Assembly: GCA_958296405.1 (NCBI GenBank)
Contig: OY282519.1
Location: 1,906,132 to 1,970,131, forward strand
Direction of reading: 5' to 3'
Length of the DNA stretch: 64,000 bases
Origin: an uncultured Pseudomonadales bacterium
GTDB lineage: Bacteria > Pseudomonadota > Gammaproteobacteria > Pseudomonadales > Azotimanducaceae
Below are positions 56,198 through 62,950 of this stretch, piece by piece. Position 1 is the first letter of the stretch; every line of letters starts with the position of its first letter. The notes beneath the pieces are model-generated. The model was not told the DNA's origin and did no database searches. It saw only the letters and a list, made by a program, of their open reading frames with translations. Position numbers and translations under genes: made by a program.

Positions 56198-58383
56198 CCG
56201 CGATGACGCAACTGCTGCAGCGGGTGGCGAAGAGCCGGTTTCGCATTTCGGCGCAGCTTTACGCAGGCCTCGCCGGCGCCGTGAGCGTCACCTTGGTGGC
56301 GAGCCTCGTCGCCTGGTTCTCGTTCGATCGGGTGGGGGATGCGCAAGAGCGCGTGAACCGCCACAGCGTGCCGGAACTGGCGGCGTCCTTCGGCATTGCG
56401 CAGCGCAGCGGCGCGTTGGTCGCCGCGGCGCCGCGGCTCATTGGCGCTGTGACGCCGGTCGATCTGCGGCGTGTGCGCGAGAGCGTCACCGCCGAACGGG
56501 TGGCCTTCCAAGCTCACCTGAGCGCGTTGCTGGCGCGCGGCAGCGCCCGCAACGAGGGCGTCAGCCAGCGTGGCAGCGAGCTCATCGCCAACATTGACGC
56601 CATCGACGCTTCCATGGCCGAGCGCTTCGCTTTGGCGGAGCGGAGCGAAGCGTTGCGCTCGGAACTGAGCGTGGTGCGGGACGAGTTGGTGGGTGCGCTG
56701 GTGCCCGCCATCGACGATCAGTGGTTCTTCACCATGACGGGCTATCGTTCCTTGGATGCCAGCGCGGTGCCACGCTCCGAGCATTTGTCTGAGGGTGAGT
56801 TCGACCGTTATCGGCTGCTCGCCGGCCTGCAGGCAGACGCGAGCCTCGGCATTCAGATTCTGGCTAGCGCCTTCAATCTGTCGGACGCGCCGTTGTTGGA
56901 GCCGCTGCGGGACCGCTTCGAGGCCACCGTGCAGAGCATCGGCAGACGCTTGGCGGGGCTTGCCGACACGCCGGCGCGCGCCGCGGTGGATGATGCTTTC
57001 GAGCGCTTGGGCGGGCTGGGTTTGGACGCGGACGGCGGCTTCGCGCTGCGCGCTAGGGAACTCGCGCTTGCCGGCCGCCAACAGGCGCTGTTGGCGGAGA
57101 ACCGATCTTTGGCCATGGCGCTCCTGATGGAGGTGGAGGGGCTGGTGAGCGATGCGCAGGGCAGCGCTGGACGTGCCACGCAAGCCTCGGCGGACGCCAT
57201 CGCCACCGGGCGCAGCCTGTTGCTGGCGGTGAACACGTTCAGCATCGTTGGCGCCGCGCTGGTCGCTTGGCTGTTCGTGGGGCGCGTGCTGCTGCGGCGC
57301 ATCGATCGGCTGTCGCGCCGCATGCGCGCCATGGCGGATGGCGACCTTGAGGCCGAAGTTGACATCAGCGGCCGCGACGAAGTGGCGGACATGGCTGCGG
57401 CGCTGGAGGTGTTCCGCCGCCACGCTTTGGAGGTGCAGCGCCTCAACTTGGTGGAGAAGCTCGCGGACGAATTGAAGAGCAAGAATGGCCAGCTCGAAGA
57501 CGCCTTGGAAGAGCTGCGCCAAGCGCAAGATCAGATCGTCGCCCGCGAGAAGCTGGCGGGGCTCGGCGAACTCACTGCGGGCGTTGCGCACGAGATCAAG
57601 AACCCACTCAATTTTGTGAAGAACTTCGCCGAGGCGTCGCAGGAGTTGTTGGAAGAATTGAACGAGGTGGTCGCGGAGGTTGGCGATGCCTTCGATGCGG
57701 AACAGCGCGGCATCGTCGACGAGGTTTGCCAAGACCTCACCGATAACTTGGGCCGCATCCGCGGCCACGGGGAGCGTGCGGACCGCATCGTGCAAGACAT
57801 GCTGAAGATGGGCCGCGACGCCGCCGATCGCCAGCTCACGGACATCAATGGGCTGCTCGATCAGAACGTGCGCCTCGCCTTCCACGCCGTGCGCGCCTTG
57901 GATTCAGACTTCATGCTGGACATCAAGCAAGAGCTGGACGAAGGCGTGGGCGAGGTCGAGGTGGTGCCGCAAGACGTGGGACGGGTGTTCCTGAACATGG
58001 TGACGAATGCTTGCCATGCGGTGGACGAGCGGCGCAAAGCGGAGGTGGCGGCCGGCAACAATGATTTCGTGCCGACGCTGACCGTGGCGACGAAGCGGTT
58101 GGATGACCATGTTGAAGTGCGCATCCGCGACAACGGCAGCGGCATCCCCGAAGATGTCATCGGCAAGATCTTCAATCCGTTCTTCACGACCAAGCCGACG
58201 GATCAGGGCACTGGCTTGGGCCTCGCGTTGTCGAGCGACATCGTGCGCGAGCATGGCGGCGAGATTCGCGTGGAATCTGAAGTGGGCAGCTTCACGGAAA
58301 TGATCATTGACCTGCCGGTGACAGCCGCCTCGCCGCCGGCGGACGCGGCTGTGGCGCCGGCTGATGAGGCCGCGGCGTTGTAG
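56194..58383 (+). CDS. Membrane sensor histidine kinase (HAMP, HisKA, HATPase)
   Basis: 729 residues, overlapping the binding-protein gene by 4 bp (ATGA). Helix 1 near 22-44 (LAGAVSVTLVASLVAWFSF) and helix 2 near 343-366 (FSIVGAALVAWLFVGRVLL) bracket a helical periplasmic domain of about 300 residues. Then come a HAMP, a coiled coil (LVEKLADELKSKNGQLEDA), the HisKA phosphoacceptor His466 in GVAHEIKNPLNF, and an ATPase domain with NMVTNACHAV, DNGSGIPEDV, FFTTKPTDQGTGLGLAL. The likely ligand sensor is the upstream periplasmic protein, and the likely target the receiver-PP2C protein at the head of the operon. Confidence 0.92.
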   Translation: MTAMTQLLQRVAKSRFRISAQLYAGLAGAVSVTLVASLVAWFSFDRVGDAQERVNRHSVPELAASFGIAQRSGALVAAAPRLIGAVTPVDLRRVRESVTAERVAFQAHLSALLARGSARNEGVSQRGSELIANIDAIDASMAERFALAERSEALRSELSVVRDELVGALVPAIDDQWFFTMTGYRSLDASAVPRSEHLSEGEFDRYRLLAGLQADASLGIQILASAFNLSDAPLLEPLRDRFEATVQSIGRRLAGLADTPARAAVDDAFERLGGLGLDADGGFALRARELALAGRQQALLAENRSLAMALLMEVEGLVSDAQGSAGRATQASADAIATGRSLLLAVNTFSIVGAALVAWLFVGRVLLRRIDRLSRRMRAMADGDLEAEVDISGRDEVADMAAALEVFRRHALEVQRLNLVEKLADELKSKNGQLEDALEELRQAQDQIVAREKLAGLGELTAGVAHEIKNPLNFVKNFAEASQELLEELNEVVAEVGDAFDAEQRGIVDEVCQDLTDNLGRIRGHGERADRIVQDMLKMGRDAADRQLTDINGLLDQNVRLAFHAVRALDSDFMLDIKQELDEGVGEVEVVPQDVGRVFLNMVTNACHAVDERRKAEVAAGNNDFVPTLTVATKRLDDHVEVRIRDNGSGIPEDVIGKIFNPFFTTKPTDQGTGLGLALSSDIVREHGGEIRVESEVGSFTEMIIDLPVTAASPPADAAVAPADEAAAL

Positions 58384-58406
58384 ACCGCGGTGTTGCGAAA
58401 GCGCCG

Positions 58407-58640
58407 GTGCCGGCGATGGCGAGGCGCAGGCTTAGGGGGAAATGGGAGGGTGAGCAAAGAGGCGGGCGCTCCCGGGCGCCGCTGTGGCTGGTTGCCACGA
58501 CTCCATTGGCTGGGCTGGCTGCGGCCAAGAGGCACCGGATTCAACGGTGGGTCAAACACAACGTCGTTGTGCCGGTGGACGACAAGTCCGTGGTGCAGGC
58601 CGTAGAGGATCGTATGGCATTGGAGATCAGCGATGTTTGA
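58407..58640 (+). CDS. Possible small ORF overlapping the following gene
   Basis: 77 codons; the TGA overlaps the start of the 58633 gene by 8 bp. Only the last 30 residues (VKHNVVVPVDDKSVVQAVED then RMALEISDV) look like genuine protein; the first part is Arg/Gly-rich. It may be the 3' end of a truncated gene, or a short protein starting at an internal codon, coupled to the downstream gene like an antitoxin-toxin pair. Not recognised. Confidence 0.25.
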   Translation: MPAMARRRLRGKWEGEQRGGRSRAPLWLVATTPLAGLAAAKRHRIQRWVKHNVVVPVDDKSVVQAVEDRMALEISDV

Positions 58641-59382
58641 TCGTGGCGAAGCGGCCTCGTTGCGTGGGTTCGACACAGCCATAGCCGACATTGGCGATCA
58701 ACTGCATTTGCGCCACCCGCTTCTCGTTTTGGACGGCGATTCCACGCTCTATGCGGCTCGCAGGCTTGATTGGCGAAATGATCAAAGCGCCTTAGCCGTT
58801 GCTGATCCGTCAGAGGCGACAGAACTTGCGACGCTACTTCCAGATGCCTATAGGTTGCCAATAACATCGGGCGAAGCGGTGGTCGTCGCGGGAGCCGAAT
58901 TCGTCCAAGCTGCGTCCGATGCGGGAATTCAACTTGGCGGTTCGGAGATATCCTTCACAAGAGTTCATGAATCAAAGTGCTGGATAAGCACGGCTACGAG
59001 GGCAAGTTTCGCAAAGCACCAGACCAGATTGGCGAGTGAAGCATTATCGGCGTTTGACGAAGCACTGGGCAGTGCGTCACATGAGGGGCGTCGACTGTCT
59101 AAACGCGGCGACGGTGCTCTTCTCGTTCTACGCGGATGTGGCACACGTTGGCGCGAAGACTTGGCCGTTCGCGAGCTGGCCGGTGCCAAGCAAAACCGTG
59201 AATTCGATCTGTACCGAAGGCTGCTCGATGGATTTGAGATCGAACTTGATGCGCCGTCGGACGATCTCCACAGGCAAGTAGAGCGGCATATCGAATTGGC
59301 GGTATCACAGCGGGTATCGATGGCCGAAGTGCCGGATACATGGATAGAGATGCTGTTTCGAGGAGAGACTGAAAGACATTGA
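58633..59382 (+). CDS. Unrecognised protein with compensating frameshifts
   Basis: 249 residues as read, starting MFDRGEAASLRGFDTAIADI. No family recognised; the middle and end are helical and charged (FDLYRRLLDGFEIELDAPSD). Two places read better in another frame. Between about 58976 and 59036 the frame KVLDKHGYEGKFRKAPDQIG is more protein-like than the annotated one and would rejoin it as EALSAFDEALGS. After 59359, removing one C gives MLFEERLKDIEEAVVEVRGA and a stop at 59453-59455. The gene was therefore probably about 24 residues longer. Decay or sequencing errors are both possible. The C+A-rich codon mix differs from the operon upstream. Confidence 0.5.
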   Translation: MFDRGEAASLRGFDTAIADIGDQLHLRHPLLVLDGDSTLYAARRLDWRNDQSALAVADPSEATELATLLPDAYRLPITSGEAVVVAGAEFVQAASDAGIQLGGSEISFTRVHESKCWISTATRASFAKHQTRLASEALSAFDEALGSASHEGRRLSKRGDGALLVLRGCGTRWREDLAVRELAGAKQNREFDLYRRLLDGFEIELDAPSDDLHRQVERHIELAVSQRVSMAEVPDTWIEMLFRGETERH

Positions 59383-59577
59383 AGAGGCCGTGGTAGAAGT
59401 GCGCGGGGCGCTCACCTCCATTCGTGCGTTGGATGCTCCCGATGGCGGGGCTTGAGGCTAGTCCCTTTTGAGGACAGTGTTCTTCGCATTGTGGCCGAAT
59501 CGACGCGCCGGGGGGAAGGCATTCTTGGGGCGTCTGACAAGCGCAGGGTGAAGCCGGTGATGCATTTGGTTGTCGGC

Positions 59578-59767
59578 TCAGCTTGCTGGATAGTAGACAC
59601 CCAGCTCGTACATTTCCCGGTTGGCACCGGATAGGACGTCGTCCATCGTCTCTCCGATGACCCGGACGGTCGGCTTGGCCCACGGCTTCCTGGGCGCCGC
59701 CTGCTGCGGCGGCGTCATGTCAACCGCGCCGGTCAGCGGGGGGGGGGGGGGGAGTTTCGTCAGCCAT
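59578..59767 (-). CDS. Small RiPP-precursor-like peptide ORF interrupted by a C15 tract (phase-off)
   Basis: On the minus strand an ATG at 59765-59767, with GGAG eight bases upstream, reads MADETPPPPP through a run of 15 C and then stops at TGA after six more codons. With 14 or 17 C the frame continues through LTGAVDMTPPQQAAPRKPW and on to GANREMYELGVYYPAS, ending at TGA 59578-59580, giving about 62 residues. The sequence after the run is open on its own from the ATG at 59716-59718 (46 codons). KPWAKPTVRVIGE recalls the Y/W-x-x-P-x-(L/V)-x-x-x-G leader motif of lasso-type precursors, and GANREMYE could close an eight-membered Gly-Glu ring; no RiPP enzyme is adjacent. Slippage in the tract would switch the peptide on and off. 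Confidence 0.5.
59738..59752. repeat. Homopolymer of 15 G (C on the coding strand)
   Basis: Fifteen consecutive G on the plus strand, the longest homopolymer I noticed in the window, inside the small minus-strand ORF. Runs of this length slip readily during replication and are classic phase-variation elements; they are also prone to sequencing length errors. Confidence 0.9.
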
Positions 59768-59886
59768 TGCCATGTCTCCGGGAAGCGTCTGGGCGGAAGG
59801 GCCTCTGCCGATGCCGGCGATTATAGCGATGCTCGAATTGGGCCGCCACGCTGCGGGGACGCCATGAGGCGGTCGAAGGAGGCCCG

Positions 59887-60003
59887 ATGAGCCACGTCCA
59901 CGGCGCCGGCCGCGACTTGGAGCGCACGATCACCACCCACCTGTTCGCGATCTCCCCGAACAGCAGCGGCTCCACCTTCCTGCAGCATTGCCCCAACGGC
60001 TGA
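59887..60003 (+). pseudogene. Truncated sulfotransferase-like N-terminus
   Basis: 38 codons from the ATG at 59887 with a strong AAGGAGG ribosome-binding site four bases upstream. HLFAISPNSSGSTFLQ resembles the N-terminal strand and 5'-phosphosulfate loop of PAPS-dependent sulfotransferases (S-P-x-x-S-G-S-T-x-L). The frame stops at 60001-60003 where such proteins should continue for over 200 residues. It diverges from the small peptide ORF with a 113-119 bp gap, so the two may once have formed one locus. Confidence 0.4.
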
Positions 60004-60116
60004 TCTAGGCCACGCCGGTGGACCGCGCCGGCAATCGCGCTCAAGGGAACTGGCCCGACGAGATTGGACCCGCTGCCTTCCTAGGCGATCCGGTTACGGT
60101 CCCAACCATGCTCCCG

Positions 60117-60923
60117 CTAACTCTTCGCGTTGTTGAGCGTCCGCACAAAGACGTCGTAGCCCTTCATGTAGTCGAAGTGCTTCTTGTACAGGAAGTCTTC
60201 GCGGCCGAGCAGCTGAGACATGGGCTGGCCATAGGTGTCAATGAGGCCATCGGCAACATCCGAGTAGTCTTCCCCTGGCCGCATGAGCAGGCGGTAGTAG
60301 GTGGCATGCAGCACCACGCGCTGGCCATCGATGATGCGCGGAAAGTTGCCGTGCCAAACGCGCCCGTCCCAGAGCGCGAGGGCGCCGGCGCGGCCCGCCA
60401 TCGGCACGCCGCCGGCATTGGCGCTTTCCTCGGCGCTGGGGTGGCGGCGGAACTGGTTGGACCCTGGCAGCACCCGCGTGGCGCCGCCAGCTTCGGTGAA
60501 CTCGTCCAACACCCAGCACACCGTGAGCATCATGTTGTGGTCCGGAAAGGGCGCGGGAAACATGTCTTGGTCCGCATGCAGCGGCAGCGCTGGCTCGCCA
60601 TTGGCGCGCACCGTGGCGGCCAAGCTGCCGAGCAGGAAGCCGCGTCCCACTGAGAACTCGGCCATGGCTCTGGCCACCGGATGCAATGCCGCGTCCGCGT
60701 ACACCGGGTCTTTGCCGAGCAGCATGAACTCGGAACCATCGCCACCGTTGGCGTCCAACGTCAGCGATGCCAAGATCGTTTCGCGGAGCCGGGCGACGAA
60801 CGCTGGGGCGACGGCGTCTTCGATGACGGTCCAGCCCTCGGCGGCAAGCTGGCGGCAGTGCTCGACGAGCCCAAGCGCTTCGACGGTGGGCAAGAGCTGC
60901 GGCGTAATCTCCTCCGGCGGCAC
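60117..60923 (-). CDS. Phytanoyl-CoA dioxygenase (PhyH) family protein
   Basis: 268 residues if it starts at the GTG at 60921-60923; the frame is open further upstream but there overlaps the amidohydrolase gene. A GGAGAG right after that gene's stop is followed by ATC, not a normal start, so the true N-terminus is uncertain. The Fe(II) site is in PLHADQDMFPA and VWHGNFPRI; LPGSNQFRR is in the fold. Unlike the 47361 protein, it has a distinct C-terminus (LLGREDFLYKKHFDYMKGYD). It is downstream of the amidohydrolase, so a joint catabolic role is plausible but unproven. Confidence 0.8.
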   Translation of the reverse strand: MPPEEITPQLLPTVEALGLVEHCRQLAAEGWTVIEDAVAPAFVARLRETILASLTLDANGGDGSEFMLLGKDPVYADAALHPVARAMAEFSVGRGFLLGSLAATVRANGEPALPLHADQDMFPAPFPDHNMMLTVCWVLDEFTEAGGATRVLPGSNQFRRHPSAEESANAGGVPMAGRAGALALWDGRVWHGNFPRIIDGQRVVLHATYYRLLMRPGEDYSDVADGLIDTYGQPMSQLLGREDFLYKKHFDYMKGYDVFVRTLNNAKS

Positions 60924-60960
60924 GGTGTCCGTGCGTCTTAACTCCGCGATGGCGCTCTCC

Positions 60961-62112
60961 TCACTCGCCTGTTGTCGGTGCTGCCGGCCAATAGTGGCCG
61001 CCAACGACCATGCCGGCAAGGGCCAGCCGCTTGCTGGCGGTGCGGCGTTCGCCGGTGGCATCCTCGAACACAAAGGCGCCGTCTTCAAGGCGCAGCAAGG
61101 TGGCGTCGCCGGGTGCGCCGACGGCAAGCGTGCCGAGCGAGGGGCGGCGGATGGCGCGTGCGGGGCCGCTCGTCGCGGCGGCGACCACCGCGTTCAGGCT
61201 CATGCCGAGGTGCAGGAGCTTGGACATCGTGGTCAACAAGTCTCGCGCCGGGCCCTCTTGGCTGAGGGCATGGACGTCGCTTGAGATCGAGTCTGGCTCG
61301 AAACCGGCCGCCAGCATCGCCTCTGCGGTGGCGAAGCCGAACGAGCCCTTGCCGTGCCCCACGTCGAATAGCAGGCCGCGCTCGCGGGCCGCGAGAATCT
61401 CTTCCCGCACGGCGCCGTCGGCGTGCGCCGGGGCACCCGGGAACGGGCGGAAGCAATGCGTCAGCACATCGCCTGGGCGCAACCGCTCCACCACTTCGCG
61501 GCGCGTCGGCGGCGGCTGGTCGAGGTGGCACATCACCGGCAGCCCGGTCGCGTCCGCCGCTTCCAAGGCGAGGTCCAGCGGCGCCACGCCGCGGCCGTCG
61601 CTCGCCGCCATGCCAACGCGCACCTTCACGCCCACAATCAGGTCGCTGTGCTCGCGCACCACGCGGACGCACTCGCCGGCGTGCAGCAAGCGGAAGTCTC
61701 CACATTCGCCCACCATCACCTTGTCGGCGAAGGCGTAGATGCCGGGGAACGAGATGTTGAGGTAGGCGAGGATGCGCGGCGCCACCGCCTCGATGACATG
61801 GCGGCGAAAGCCGTGGAAGTTGCCGGCGCCGGCGCTGCCGGCGTCCACCAAGGTCGTCACCCCGGCGCTGCGGGCGTAGCCCTCGGCGTCGATGCCGAGG
61901 GAAACGCCGCCCCAGTAGACGTGGGTGTGCAGGTCGATGAGGCCAGGGGTGATGATGAGGCCGGTGGCGTCGAAGGTCTGGCGCGCCTCTTCGCTGGTGA
62001 TGGCGCCGGCGACCGCAGCCGTTTCGCCATCGCGAAACGCCACGTCGAACCGCCCGTCGCGCCCGGCGCCGGGGTCGAGCACGCGAGCGCCCGTGAGCAG
62101 CAAATCGTACAT
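60961..62112 (-). CDS. Amidohydrolase/deacetylase family metalloenzyme
   Basis: 383 residues from the ATG at 62110-62112. A composite amidohydrolase fold with DLHTHVYWG (H-x-H), a probable carboxylated Lys in LIVGVKVRVGM, MCHLDQPP, THCFRPFPG and ISSDVHALS. The sequence resembles the EF_0837/AHA_3915-type deacetylases of unclear substrate. It directly follows the DUF2306-like gene (stop and start adjacent) and precedes the PhyH gene, so all three are probably one leftward operon. Confidence 0.88.
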   Translation of the reverse strand: MYDLLLTGARVLDPGAGRDGRFDVAFRDGETAAVAGAITSEEARQTFDATGLIITPGLIDLHTHVYWGGVSLGIDAEGYARSAGVTTLVDAGSAGAGNFHGFRRHVIEAVAPRILAYLNISFPGIYAFADKVMVGECGDFRLLHAGECVRVVREHSDLIVGVKVRVGMAASDGRGVAPLDLALEAADATGLPVMCHLDQPPPTRREVVERLRPGDVLTHCFRPFPGAPAHADGAVREEILAARERGLLFDVGHGKGSFGFATAEAMLAAGFEPDSISSDVHALSQEGPARDLLTTMSKLLHLGMSLNAVVAAATSGPARAIRRPSLGTLAVGAPGDATLLRLEDGAFVFEDATGERRTASKRLALAGMVVGGHYWPAAPTTGE

Positions 62113-62847
62113 TCAGGGTGCCCCGCTTCGCGCCGCGAACTTGCGGCGATAGTGGTACGTCCAGAGCACGATGGCCGGCACGCCGAGGACCGTGGGCGCA
62201 AGCCACGGCGCCATGGCGAAGGCGCCATCCAGCGTGTAGTTGAAAACCTGTTGTGCGCCAAACACGGCGAAGGCAGTGTGAAATGCGATGCCGCCGCCAA
62301 GCATTGATCCCAAGTGGCTGTAGAGCCATCCGCCCGCCACTTCGCCCTGCTTGCGCACCGCATGCACCGTCCCGGCGCCGGTGAAGAGGCCGATGGGGCT
62401 CACGCCGAGCAGGATGGGGGAGACTTCCGACCATGCGGCGAGCGCGAAGGCGATGGCCGCGGCGCTGCCGACGATGGGCGCGCATGCGAGCGCCCAATCC
62501 AGGGGTTGGCGCAATGTCTCTGGTGCGCCACGGGTGGCGATGACGCGGCGGCCATGCCGCACGATGACGAACGTCACCACGCCAAGGTAGGCCAGCAGCA
62601 CCGCGAAGCCGTATAGATCGGGCCGCTCGGAAAGCGCAATGCCGTCGCTCCAGTAGAGCAGGATGCGCCCCAGCGAAACCACCAGCGCCGTCAACGTGAC
62701 GACGTAGGCGCACCAGTAGAACACCGTGCCAAACCGCACATGCACCGCACCCCCCTTGCGGGTGAGGACGGGGAACCAGAACGCCACGAGGCCGACAAAA
62801 CCTGCCGCGATGTGCGCCCAAAGCAGGGCCTGCAGGAATGCAGCCAT
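62113..62847 (-). CDS. Multi-pass membrane protein (DUF2306-like)
   Basis: 244 residues from the ATG at 62845-62847; an in-frame ATG 18 bp upstream is also possible. About seven membrane helices (ALLWAHIAAGFVGLVAFWFP, CAYVVTLTALVVSLGRILLY, LYGFAVLLAYLGVVTFVIV). VHVRFGTVFYWCAYVV fits the DUF2306 group. Function unknown. First gene of the leftward trio with the amidohydrolase and PhyH proteins; divergent from amtB by about 100 bp. Confidence 0.75.
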   Translation of the reverse strand: MAAFLQALLWAHIAAGFVGLVAFWFPVLTRKGGAVHVRFGTVFYWCAYVVTLTALVVSLGRILLYWSDGIALSERPDLYGFAVLLAYLGVVTFVIVRHGRRVIATRGAPETLRQPLDWALACAPIVGSAAAIAFALAAWSEVSPILLGVSPIGLFTGAGTVHAVRKQGEVAGGWLYSHLGSMLGGGIAFHTAFAVFGAQQVFNYTLDGAFAMAPWLAPTVLGVPAIVLWTYHYRRKFAARSGAP

Positions 62848-62950
62848 GGCACCGCCTCGCTCCAACGGAATGGGGATTGTAACGGCTTGCCGCCGGCAGG
62901 CATCCGCCGCGGCGTTTCCGTATCATCCCAAGCGTTTGCGGGAGGGGACT

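Noticed and set aside
59621-59890. Plus-strand 89-codon frame across the G15 tract
   Set aside because: No ribosome-binding site or protein-like sequence; the minus-strand reading explains the region better.
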